Below, in pieces: positions 1-11,694 of a stretch of DNA of 64,000 nucleotides (the first letter of the stretch is position 1; every line of letters starts with the position of its first letter). Position numbers and translations under genes: made by a program. The notes below the pieces were generated by a model. That model searched no databases and was not told the origin of the DNA. It saw only the letters and a list, made by a program, of their open reading frames with translations. The stretch is from Sipunculus nudus (Eukaryota; Annelida; Sipuncula; Golfingiida; Sipunculidae): contig CM049311.1 of assembly GCA_026874595.1 (NCBI GenBank), forward strand, positions 4,439,676 to 4,503,675, in the 5' to 3' direction.

Positions 1-274
1 ATAGATATACATATATCATGCCATATTTCTCCACAACTGTAAACTGTAAACTGTATAAAAATTGTGAAACATGACACTTACAGTCACATATAATGATACC
101 ACGGTAACTTCCCTGTAATTTGATAGCAACATAGGAAAATATGCCCTTTGCAGGTTAATCACATATATGAATAATAGGTTACCTTTATGTTGTGATAATG
201 TATGTGTAATGCTCATGGTCTGTGGAAGACCCATGATTCGCATTTCCTTTCCTAAACAGCTCATAGGAAAAAGC

Positions 275-345
275 AGAAATGTCTGAGCAGACGACCGACA
301 ATCGGAAAGTCATGCGTTCGATTCCATCAGCAGTGAACCGACTTT
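275..345 (+). repeat. tRNA-derived SINE fragment (B-box half)
   Basis: A pol III B-box-like sequence, GCGTTCGATTCC, lies at 313-324. It is preceded by a tRNA anticodon-arm-like stretch (GACCGACAATCGG). No full cloverleaf can be drawn, so this looks like the 3' half of a tRNA-derived SINE head rather than a tRNA gene. Confidence 0.35.
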
Positions 346-490
346 TCTGTGTATTCATTTCCCTATACAATGAACCATCATGGCGATCCTTGTATATCTC
401 TACATAAAATATGCCGGACACCATATAAGGTCACCAGCTCTCCCTGCTGCATGCAAAGTCGCTCCGCAGACACATGCATTGGATACCACT

Positions 491-534
491 GTGACGTCAC
501 TAACGTTACGCAATCTCGCTGGTGTCTATAAAAG
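491..534 (+). promoter_or_regulatory. CRE plus TATA box, orphan core promoter
   Basis: A perfect palindromic cAMP-response element (TGACGTCA, 492-499) stands 27 bases upstream of a consensus TATA box (TATAAAAG, 527-534). This is the usual geometry of a pol II core promoter, with initiation expected near 555-565. A strong splice donor (AAG then GTAAGC) follows at 664/665, so 555-664 could be a noncoding first exon. No coding exon that it serves could be identified downstream. Confidence 0.4.
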
Positions 535-743
535 TGTGCAAATACACTGATTGGTCGGGGATCTGTTGAAGCTCAGTGGCTAGAGCAGGCGAACGTGTTT
601 TTGTTTAAATAAACACTTGTTTTTAAAATTACGTCCCCATAGAACGCGTATAACCTTAAATAAGGTAAGCCTATGACTGACACAACACGAAAACGTTAAG
701 AATAAAACTAGCAATTACCGTGCTACACACGTTTTGGGGCGAA

Positions 744-831
744 CACGACGATCCGTACGGTGGTATCGGAAATCTATCGAAAATACGGAGATGCGGAAAA
801 TCATACAAATCGCCATACGCTATTAATATAG
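744..831. repeat. Direct repeat, copy 1
   Basis: This stretch, which ends in GCTATTAATATAG, recurs in the same orientation at 2192-2263 with scattered substitutions. The two copies bracket about 1.36 kb that includes a MITE. They may be two fragments of one dispersed repeat. Confidence 0.55.
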
Positions 832-1517
832 TTCCATTATATGTAATATAGTGTTATGGATAAAAATCTTTCGGGATTGTATCGGATCAGCGTACAGTGG
901 CACACGGTCTCCTGAATTAAGCCAGTCCCTAAAATGTGGTCGAGATCTTTAACAAATAGTCACCTACACATATACCATGTGACATGAGAAACTGATCTAT
1001 AATATCACATATACATACAAAAGAAACCGTCCAAGAAATAGACCTTAGACGAAAATGCAAAGAAAATCAGCTTTATTTGTGGAAATAGTAACAATGATGG
1101 CCATGGCTTATATGCAGTAAGCATACATACTGAATGAAAGAAAAGTCTTTCAAAACAAAGAGTATTACATAAACATAATTGAAAATGAAATGGCACCTGC
1201 ATGTAAAAGGAACTAATAACAGCACAAACTTATTAAATTTACAATTTTATAGGAGATTTACATTTGTAACTGCTGTAATGAGGAAAAATCTCCATTTCAA
1301 AACATTTTCTGTCAATATTATTTATTTACAACTTTGGTAATGTATAATGCCACTCAACACGTGTACACATCACACGTACTGTACCAACCACGATGTGAAT
1401 TTGGTTAATATTTTCTTTACATCTGTTACATAGTAGGCCTACATGTGTTGGTGAATATTTGTCAAGGACCTCAATCTCATGCAAGGCCGTGGACTTCGTG
1501 CGACCGGTGATTGTATA
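832..1517. other. No gene seen
   Basis: AT-rich DNA with only short chance reading frames. No splice-bounded coding exon, RNA gene or mobile-element terminus was recognised here. Confidence 0.5.
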
Positions 1518-1803
1518 AGGCCAAAAAAAAAAGTTTGGTTCTTAGACACCGCATTCGTCAATTTTATCCCCCCCCCCGCATGTTTCAAAATTGTTATTTT
1601 GATTTTCAACTTTGAAGAAGATAAAATAATACAATTTTGATCAGATTTCTTTAGTTATAGAGTGCTTTTGGCTGTTATTTTCATACTTTTCCCTGATCAT
1701 ATGACATTTTTATCGAAACATACAAAACAAAGGTAAAGTATCGCCCGCCCGCACAGGTTCTGAAAAAAAAATGCCTGAGAATCAAACCTTGTTTCTTTGG
1801 CCT
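1518..1803. mobile_element. MITE with about 30-bp terminal inverted repeats
   Basis: The left end begins AGGCC, then an A-run, then GTTTGGTTCTTAGACA. The right end read on the minus strand begins AGGCCAAAGAAACAAG and continues with a matching TTTGATTCTCAGGCA. The element is about 286 bp, noncoding and AT-rich, and is bordered on both sides by TA dinucleotides. This fits a TA-target nonautonomous DNA transposon, but the superfamily is not established. Confidence 0.55.
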
Positions 1804-2191
1804 AACCATCACGATTTTCCTGTTACCCAGTAGTTGTGCACTCAAGCATATCAGGTCATGTGAAGGAGCCCTCTTTTTGCAACCCCCGGTCGCAGGAAGG
1901 CCTGCGAAACAATTCTTTCAAATAACCCCCTTTTGAGAAAGGATCGCCGGTGGGGACTATTTCGGCCGGTGACCGCAAATATAAGAAAACCCCAAATAAG
2001 GCCCCCGGAGTAAAACGCATCACACACGCTGTGATCATTGTGTTACCGGGCTCGAAGACACAAATAAAAAAGGGGCGCCCGCGGGAGAGCAAATATTAAA
2101 ATTATTAATTATGCACGTTATACGCAAATATTGTAAATAAAAATGGGTAGAATCTTTTCGGACAAACCCATAGCATATGGATGTCGAAAAT

Positions 2192-2263
2192 CACGGCAAT
2201 CCGTACAGTGGTATCAGAGGAGATACGGAAAATTACATAAATCGCCTTACGCTATTAATATAT
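2192..2263. repeat. Direct repeat, copy 2
   Basis: This is the second copy of the sequence at 744-831. It shares the CCGTAC(A/G)GTGGTATC core and the CGCTATTAATAT end. Confidence 0.55.
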
Positions 2264-2463
2264 AGATTTTAAAGGGACGCGGAGAAATGTTACAAATACA
2301 TTATACTCTGAGACATCATTTTGAAAACCAAATAATCAAAATAGTTTATCTGGTAAGTTAAGTTAATTATCAATCCAATAATTATGATGATTTTTAGAAA
2401 GAATCAAAGCCTCATAGCCTTTACATATATCAAGTAAAATTGGTCATTGATTCAATAATTAAG

Positions 2464-2494
2464 GTCCAGTTGCATGGAATGCTCTGTTTCAACA
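2464..2494 (+). repeat. LINE-type relic with WNAL motif
   Basis: A 30-bp stretch, nearly identical to 8282-8312, translates in one frame to PVAWNALFQH. This resembles the conserved W-N-x-L end of many non-LTR reverse transcriptase open reading frames. It is too short to classify. Confidence 0.3.
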
Positions 2495-5392
2495 CGAGGC
2501 CCTGAAGGGCGTTGGCCGAGCTATCATGCGGCAGCATGCCGCCTGTCAGAAGGGGGCAGACGAAATCAACATTAGACACTTGGTTTTGTGTTCAGGAAAA
2601 TAAAATAACAGAGAAAGATGTCTCAGCAAATTCAAAGGTTATTTCCAGTAGATTTTGACGAACGAATAAACCTGTCTGATGTGATTCTAAGGCTGGTGAG
2701 AAAAAAGAGGAAAAAAAATTACAAAATCATTGTAGCTGGACAGATAACATTATAAAAACGACGTTATATTGTGAAGGGCGACAAAGACCGCTATAATTGC
2801 CAAATGATTAATCGGGCAAAAATGTATACGTGAAAGAAAAATATATCATGACTCTGTTTTTCATATAAACACGTTTAATGTGTAAATCTATTTTCTTAGA
2901 CTATCACACAATCCTTTAGGGACACGGCAAGAACTTTCCAATCTCTTACGCCTGCCTTCAAGAAGCACCAGAAAAGGTGCATCGGTCTCACTCAAACAAA
3001 CCAATACATAGAAGTAATTTGAAATCAACGGGTCCATCTTTGTAAAGCTTATTCAGAATGAGATTCATATGTGAAATTCTAGAGATTTTTCTCATGAAGC
3101 TAGACCAAATTCCAATCCACTTGATTTTGGAGAATATAGATCCCTCTCAAAGACTAATCATAAGTAGTGCTGCATAAGATGTGAATCAAGTCGCCACTTT
3201 AATTATCAAATACAACGCATTCAAATTTTAGACCTTTTTATTCTTATATTTTTTCACCATTCCCACTGATACGGGCACATGCAACTGCCAATTCGAGAGC
3301 TGTATATGGATCTGCCAAAAAATTATACAAATATTACATAGTTGAATATATAGTGCTAAAAAGCTTGGTCAGGTATCACGGATTTTGATGTACCGAAGAG
3401 GATACAGATAGGATATCTTTCAAATCAAATAAAATTACCTTAATGCTTAATTGGTCTTTCTTAACAATTTAGTGAAATTCTTAAGAGTGAAATATATCAA
3501 TTTATATATACCATTTAAGGGTTTGAGGTATATTACGTAGGACTTGGTACATACACTAAGGGCCCATTGTTCCAAATATCCATGGCAAGATCGTCCCCAG
3601 CGGAATACAGGATACAGGATTTTAGAATACGGGAGGACGGGTCTGGTTGAAGGGGAGGGGTTGGCACGTTCCATTACAGTTCAGCCTGTAATGATGCATT
3701 CTGAATGGATTAAAAACATCAAAATACAAAACTCTGCTATTTTTCTGTTTTATTTTGTTTCTATTGAGCGGTTATTGATATATACTTTGTAGATGTTTTA
3801 GGTCGAAAAAGAATGGGGCGCCTATGCCCCTAAATCCGCCCCTGCGCAGAATATACGGGTGTTATGGTAAAATTTTAGCCTTACCCTCTCTGTGTATTTA
3901 ACCGTATAGTTATAATAACTCCTTCATTTATCTGAATGGACACAGTGGGCTAGTTATCACTATAAGCTGCTGCATTTCAACAACTGAAAAGCGGGACATT
4001 CACGGTAACCTTGTAATAAAGATCTAGAGCGCTAGCTCTTATAAATAATACCTTTTATAAAGGCCAGTATAGCTTAGCTTATGTATCCCTACTGTGAGAT
4101 CGCACCATAAATTTACTTCAAGGAAAGCACATTGGCAAAACAGAGTTGACCTACATGTTTTTGGTTAAAGGACAGGCCATTTTAGTTTCATTTAAATTCT
4201 GGACACTGTGGACCGCAAGTTACTCCTACAAGCGCGCGCCCATAATAGTATATCGAAATTGACTTCATTCACATTTACCATGATTAGCATTCTATATTAC
4301 TTTGTTACATATTTCACATGCGACTATAAATATAATAATCAGATCTGACATACTGTGTGACTCTTATCTTCGTATATTACACGGCGACAGGCAGGTTTCT
4401 TTCTAACTGCATGTTATAATGCGGCGTATGTATCCAATTTCTCAGTGGAGGGAACTGAAGCGTAAGGCGAGAGCACGAAAGCTATGGGCTAGTTTCTTAC
4501 ACACACGTGACAGAGTCAGTCAATGTATATGGTAATCACCAACGGGTTGTGAACATATAGAGGCGCTATGCATGATCCAGAGTACAAACACATAGTACTT
4601 AAGCTTCGCCATGGCAACCGAGGTCATATCGGGGTATGACAAAGCGGCTTCCAAAGGTTGGTTGAGGAACGCGTCGTTTTTTTAAAGAAATGATCACTCA
4701 AACACACTTGATTAAACGAGAGACTCGAGGAGCATATCAATACTGTTGTTTGAACTATTTGTAGATACAAAAAATATTAACTACGCACGCCTCTTTACAT
4801 ACTTTAATCCACTCTTAAAATTGGATCAGAAATGTCAAGCACTCGAAATAGTGCAGTCAGTTAGATAAATATGGTCAGTTAGATAACTCCATTAATCTAG
4901 TTGTCAGTGGATGTGTGCAACAGGCAGAAGGCAGGTTGTTACTCTGAATCAGTGTCTCAGGTAAAAGTACAAAAGATTGCTATGTGACGCGGCTATGTTG
5001 TTCCTTCGCAAAAAGTTCCAGATAAGGTTTCCCAACTTGTAAAATGTTAAATATAGCTAACGCATTTGTGAATGCTGAAATAAAATATATATACATTTTT
5101 TGCTTCGAAGTGGCGATATACCTTTCTTTGGTGTACTTTCGAACTCTACAAAATTGAAATATTTAAGTACAATGAATACGCGGACCCTTATATTGCCCCT
5201 TATTGCTGTCAGTCTGTTATTGTTTGGCAATTTTTAACGAAATCAGTGTAAAAGTCATCAGGCCAGCGCTTTGTTTAAGACTGTTTGCAAAAGTAAACAG
5301 ACCTAGTGATTCAATTTTTAATTAATATGTGTTTTTATTTAATACACTTTAAGATTCTTAATTTTTATTAACAATTTTCCTCAAATATATTC
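2495..5392. other. Long stretch without a supported gene
   Basis: AT-rich intergenic DNA. A partial transposon-like end (TAAATCCGCCCCTG) sits at about 3831-3844 and resembles the right terminus of the MITEs at 25.5 and 34.9 kb. Overlapping short frames on both strands near 3447-3792 have no splice signals or recognisable domains and look like chance. Confidence 0.45.
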
Positions 5393-6316
5393 TTGCGATT
5401 TAAGCCGTACTCTCGACCTGGATTTTGTATTCGTTGTTTGTGCCAAGCAACCTGGTTTTGCCAGACCCTTTGTCCTGTGTTATCGAGGACAAGAATAGAC
5501 CACCTCCGGGCAATAGCCCATAATTGTCAAGTTACTCGAAGAGCCCCTAATAAAGGAGTAACACTCAAAACGCTCTGAGGGGCGATTATTATTTTTTTTT
5601 CAGGATATCCTGTCTGTTGTGATGTCTGCCTGTGAACCTCTTGTGATCGACAAATTGGACTTGACAAATTAGACTGCTCAATTTTAGTCACAGGACATTC
5701 CAGAGACTTTTTTTCAGTTTTTATCATGTGATAATCCTAAGATATTATTTTTTATTGTACATAACGTTGTTGCGATTAATGCCGTCTCTCGACCTGGACT
5801 GGTGTCTCCCGCGTGGATCTCCCCCTGTGGACTGGACGTCTGGGTCATTGTTGTTTTATTTGTGTCAAGCAACCAGGTCTTGCCAGGCCCTTTGTCCTGT
5901 CTTATCGATGGAAAACAGAGCAAAATGCGACTTGTGACATGTACTGTCCTATAAATTGGAATAACACGAGAAACGCGCCGAAGACTGTTTATTTGAAAAC
6001 AGGATATCCTGGTTGTTGCCAACTCCCAACAGCATACCATGTAATTCTGGACTTATTATTGTTATCCGTCGGCGGACCTTTCATGTACTTTTGTGTTACG
6101 GGTGAGCCATCTTGGACTACCGTGAAAAGTTGTGTGAACTACTGTAAAAATTTTGCGTGCGCCGAATGGGACTGGACTCCAGTGAAGTATTTATTTGTGT
6201 TACAGAACATACCAGAGACTTTGTTTAGCTTTCATTATGTGTTATTGTACATATTGTATAAGTTTTTCTTAGAGTATCAACAAAGTGTAAACACAATAAA
6301 ATTCTACTTATAAAAC
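5393..6316 (+). repeat. Local tandem duplication, second copy ending in a poly(A) signal
   Basis: Copy A (5393-5769) and copy B (5770-6316) both begin with TTGCGATT. They share the blocks CTCTCGACCTGGA, AAGCAACC, CCCTTTGTCCTGT, CAGGATATCCTG and TTATTGTACATA in the same order. Copy B is longer and ends with AATAAA at 6295-6300. It contains a 166-residue open frame (5813-6313) with several cysteines but no recognised domain. The layout could be a transcribed 3' end that duplicated, or a noncoding repeat. The open frame alone is weak evidence for a protein. Confidence 0.5.
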
Positions 6317-7740
6317 CCTGTGGCATTATGAGCTGGACTTAATAATAATCTTTGTTTTGTCTATTGCATGATAATTTAAAAATTATCTTTAGGCATGTTA
6401 TTTCTAGTGCTTTGCAACAAAATGTTCACCTTTCAATGTTGTGTTGTTATATTGTGTATTTAAATAGTTAAGCCGACGTTATAATCGTGTAATGTATAAT
6501 AATGTATAATAATACAAATGTGGAAAACCCATTTGAAGGTAAAATTCTAAAGATTATCTGTGCCCGTTTAAGCTTGTCATCATGAATGTCACAACAAAAC
6601 TTGCTTCTTTTAAAGTTGCATCCTCAAGGAGGAAGAATGAACAACGCATGTGAAAATCATTAATATTCTCCCACCAATTTTTGTAAATCAATAGCATATT
6701 CAGATAGATCTTCCCGGTACCTTACTTGACCAATGCTTGCTTAATGGATGTAAAATTATGTATATTATTACAAGTCTTCATTTAAAATATTAATTATACT
6801 AAGGGAACACTGAAAAAAATACAATACAGACAATATCAATGTTTAAATAATAAACTTTTTAATTACCATTTATGTAAAGATGGAACCTCAAGTATCAAGA
6901 AAATTGATATAGGAAAGCTTTAGCAAACAACAAGGTCCAATGAAGTACACGAAGTCCAGGCCAGCCAATCTAAGACTGTAACTGAGACCAAGGAGGTCTG
7001 TAATTGCAACCGACACAATTATTACACTGTAGCAACAGAACCCATAAGACTGAATTTCAATGCGTGTCACAACCAACGTCACCTCGAAGAGTAACCTTTA
7101 TATCTGAATTTACCAGTTATACAAATCTACAATCTACATGGTGTATAATTAGGAATATATCACTAATACTAAAAATGTGTAAACGTAAATCGTAAATGAT
7201 TGCCAAAGTTGCATTAAGTGCCTAACAAGCGACCCCTTCAAATGGGAATGTTGTATATATAGGATGATTTCAAGTGAAATTAAGAGCGTGGTATTTAATT
7301 ATAATTCTCACTTTGTGTGCCCTTAAGCTTTTTAAATTGCAGTTACTGTAGCTACCCTTAATGATTATTCAGAAATGATTTAAACATTTATGAGCTTGCA
7401 GCACTGTTCATCTTATATACAAGACCAGGGTCAGACTAGATTACTGAAGATTTCTTGTGTGCAAGTGGTATCAACAAACTAAAACGTACGACTACACATA
7501 TACTTCTGTCAGGATCCTAATCAATCGTCGGTATGTTCTACATAGAAAAAAATGCGTATCACATTTCACTAGTTCATGGTTCGATCACATGTTACAATAG
7601 ACCAAACAAGTCCCTGATACCAGGCAATGGCTCTGGCTGTCTGATTGGATCCCAGAATGGTAAAGAATATTATGCTGATCCATACAGCCCCAGAAGGTCA
7701 ATGGATTATTCCTTGGATGTTACCCAAATCCTACAAGGGA
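6317..7740. other. No gene seen
   Basis: AT-rich intergenic sequence with short unsupported frames only. Confidence 0.45.
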
Positions 7741-7950
7741 TTTCATCAATATAAATCATAACCATTTGAGTAAAGATGCTAGTAGAAAAGCCAACAAAAT
7801 AGCTTAGCAACCAACCAACCAAGCAGCTAACCAGCAAGGGTTCGGGATTTCATCAATATAACTCATAACCATTTGAGTAAAGATGCTAGTAGAAAAGCCA
7901 ACAAAATAGCTTAGCAACCAACCAACCAAGCAGCTAACCAGCGAGGGTTC
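7741..7950 (+). repeat. 107-bp tandem duplication
   Basis: Two nearly identical copies (7741-7847 and 7848-7950) contain the short internal repeat AACCAACCAACCAAGCAG. The very low divergence indicates a recent duplication. Confidence 0.9.
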
Positions 7951-8059
7951 AAAAATACTACTGCTTGACAAATTTACAGATACTTCTGATGGCAGGCTTA
8001 TAGTGTGAACAAAATATTGACCCAGCCGTAAATAAGTCATTTAATAAAGCCCAATGAGG

Positions 8060-8312
8060 ACGGGACAATTATTAGTATTAACATTTAGAGAGCGCTTGAT
8101 TCATTATAAAATGGTCTTAGGCTCTTTACATAATACTAAGAAAGTATAAAATCCAATAAAATGAAAAAGGTTGCGTTAAAACTTTCAAGTTTACAATAAA
8201 TATTTTTAAAAAGTTTTGATTTGAAGACCGGCAAAGTTTGACTAAATCTGATGTCCAGAGGAAGAACACTCAATAAATAATGTCCAGCTGCATGGAATGC
8301 TCTGTCTCCACA
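8060..8312 (+). repeat. Dispersed LINE-associated retroposon fragment
   Basis: The sequence contains AGAGCGCTTGATT, then CTGATGTCCAGAGGAAGA, then TGCATGGAATGCTCTGTCTCC. This order is typical of a widespread invertebrate LINE-derived repeat. The last block matches 2464-2494. The assignment rests on remembered family features and has not been aligned. Confidence 0.4.
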
Positions 8313-9157
8313 CAATCCAGAAAGGCCTACCTACTTATCAAACCAATGTTTCTTATTGCAAGGTATGGTCCACAACACGAAAGAGCCACATGATCATTGA
8401 TGTTTAAACATGAGTCAAATCATGGCACATGGCTTCACATCTTGAATCTAGTAATCCACCATCAGATAAATGCGTTATTATTTCAGCACATCTTTGTAAG
8501 CATGTTTAATGCATCAGGTATACACAGCTTAACAAGTAACAGCCTAAATCTGGTTTACAAGTTTTGAGACATGTGTGATTGTATTAAGGATATTCACTGC
8601 AGGATATCTAAAAATAATCTTATCTTAAGAGACAGTAGTCCGAAATTCTATTTCTTGTCAAGAAATCTCTGGGGCTTCCAGTTCCTGCTACCACCTCCCT
8701 CTCAGGCGCATGAGTACTTTCTAAAAGCTTATTGACTTTGCCGTTTTCTTGATTGTGAGCTTAGGATTCAGGCACAATTAAGTTGCCTCGACGAGCAAAC
8801 GTTCTCATTTAGCTCCAACATCTCTAAAAGTATTATTTTTGTCGCCTTTTCATCGATAAGTTAGTCCTTATCATTTTTAAACTCTAAAAAGCACGGCATG
8901 GGATTACATGGGTGTAAGCAGAGTATTAGATCATCTACCTCGCTTTCTCTGCTTAAACCACTTTCTCCTGTGTGGACCGTGACTTCCCTGTACTACATGT
9001 TCTCACTGTGGTACTGGTTACCAGCTGATCGATTAAAAACTCATTTATCTATATTTGCTTTAACTACTGTATTCTTTTACTTATAATTTACTTCTCATAC
9101 TTATATTAAAATTTGCTTGCACCTTAGCATCCTATAAAAGGTGTTCTATAATCATCA

Positions 9158-9198
<41 letters not shown>

Positions 9199-9540
9199 CT
9201 ATAACCTTTACTTCACAAAAAAAAAATACCTGAGGGAAATGAGAAGTGAGAAGCACTGTGCATTGTCCGAATCTCTGGAAGCAAAGTTTAATATTCACGG
9301 TTGTTAACAGTAGCATACTTAAATGGAGAACTCTAGTATAGATCTAATTTAGTACTGTAGTATTAAACAGGATTCGATTATAAGTATATATGTAAAGTCA
9401 TGTTAATGTGGTTATTTAGCGTACCAAAATGTCGCTTTCGTATCGCATTAAATAAGGTGGTTGTGTTGAACACTTTCTAACTATAGCATTGTCACATGCG
9501 CTACCTGACAAAGCTTTGTCACTTTACCTACAGGTACACT
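8313..9540. repeat. Intergenic DNA with an (ATT)n microsatellite
   Basis: No coding exon was recognised. A TTA/ATT trinucleotide run occupies about 9157-9196. Confidence 0.6.
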
Positions 9541-10985
9541 CGTTATAACATCATATAACGAAGGAGCAACACCCGAGGCCGGCCGCTCACTTCCCGATTA
9601 TATATAGCGCGAAAATGTCCGCGATTATGTGGTAGATATTCTCAATATCTACGCGCTTTTGTCTGCCAATTAACTTCCTTATATAAACCGATTATCGATA
9701 ATTTACTTGATTTTGAGAAAAATCTACCGAAAATCGGGCGGTGAGCGGCTACATCAAGAAAATTTTAATTTTCCGAGAGGTCGGAGCTCCAAGTCCATAA
9801 ATTTCTATTGAAAATCAAAATCAAATTTTCGTTGGAGATGTACAAATTGCGCACGTATAAACAATGCGATTTTCTTGGGCGAATCGTTGCGTCGGTGTCG
9901 CCATGACAATCGCTACATCCATCCAAAACCAGGTGTCGCTAACTGTCATTCTCAGCTTTCGTAGTTTTGGCCAAACTGATGGAAGTGGTTATTCCAAACG
10001 TTCTATTACTTTGGGAGGTAGCCGCACGTTAGGCAAACTGTTCAGTATCCATTTAAACTCTCTCCATCAAAAAAGTAGTCCGTCCGATTTTTTTCGGATC
10101 CGTCCGTCAATTATGCTTGCTCTAACATCCAAATATTTTTCTTTCAAATCAAAATTCCAGGTTCGTGATAAATCTTTATTTTTCATATAGTCTGTTAACT
10201 TACAGAATCTGAGACACCTGTAAATAAGTGGTATTTCATATTCTTCTATTTCAGAATAATGTACGATAAACGTCTGGTCAATTTTGAAAGAAGGAAGCTA
10301 CATACTGTTCATAATCTGAATACTTTGTCGATGGATCATGGTTTTACTTTTTGCATGGGCCTGATTAATAGAAGTTCATCAATTCTATGAGCCCAAAACC
10401 AAGCTTCGAAATAACATTTCCAGGTGGCGCGGCATTGCTATGCCAGTTGTAGTCAGAAAAAAATGCTACATTCAACTTTGGCCTCGGATCAGTTAAGTAA
10501 TTTGATAGAATTTCATTCACATTGACCCATACACCAGAAAACTTATATTCTTATATTGTTTTGGTGGTGACAGGTGACCTGTTATTATTACTGGTATACA
10601 CTCGCAGACGGATTAAGCAGAAGTCATGAGCGCCATCTGGCGATTCTATTAAAAAGGATGCATCGATATTCATTTATATAGAACTTATGATAAACATTAT
10701 ATATATGATAAGAAATTAATACATTGGATTGTAGAAACTTTTGAATAAATTTTGTTATTACCAACTGACGCTGTGACGTGATATATTTTCAATTCTAAGA
10801 GATTTTGTGTCAAATACGGATTTATTACATACCATAGAATTTGTTTCAAGAGGAAATTGACAGGGTTTTCTGATCCGTGTTACGTTGACGGAAGATCCGA
10901 AAAAAATCGGACGGAATACTTTTTAGAGGGAGGGAGTAAAACTAGACACTAAGTTTGTCAAATCTGCTGCTCCATCCCCAAAATA
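9541..10985. mobile_element. Dispersed element family, head-to-head pair
   Basis: The 5' block (GAGGCCGGCCGCTCA near 9575) and the diagnostic 3' block (AAAAAAGTAGTCCGTCCGA near 10070) are shared with loci at 14.1/18.2 kb and 20.1 kb. The same 3' blocks occur in reverse orientation at about 10620-10985: the minus-strand form of GGATCGCCAGGCGGCG, then of AGTAGTCCGTCCGA, then GAGGGAGGGAG. The region is therefore two partial copies facing each other. Frames inside it (for example 9864-10190) look noncoding. Confidence 0.6.
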
Positions 10986-11694
10986 AAATACAAAATAAAA
11001 GACGATGGGCCAGCTGTAACTTTTTTTGTCTTTAATTAAAGTTTTTAGTAAATTTTACACGAAGTAGAGTATCTGAAAGCATATGTAGGTTAACTATGTA
11101 TTATCTTGAAGTCAACAGCTACCACTTTCAAATATTATGTGAAAAAAAAAATAATCTAATATTCTTTAATCACATATTTATCCTATACTGGACAAATACA
11201 TTGCATTTGGATAACATTGACACTTATAAGATCACCTGTGGAAACAATCGTTCATCCAAACCTCTGATGATCTAAAATCCTTAGCTAGTGATCCTTCACA
11301 TTAATCAACACGTAGATCCTAAAGTTTTAACTTAAAATGTCAATGACCATTACAGATATGTTGTAAATACTGAAATTTTAAATGCAATGTTATTTTCACG
11401 ACACTTAGTAATGTTTACATTTATATGAATAATTCATATAAATATAAAACTGCTGAATATATAATATATTACAATTTGATGCAATGAAGTTAATTATAGA
11501 AAAAGTGAGAGAAATTTCTGTAAATCCACCATGGCTATTTTCTTTATGAATGATAAATAGTGACTGCAATGTACATTGTCCAGAGTCCCCAGGCCATGTC
11601 TGCCCCCAGGCCATGTCTGCACAGGAAACGGTGGAGACAGTAAGCCAGCTGAGACAGCCTGGCTATCTTGATAGCAATCTCTATTTACTGACAA

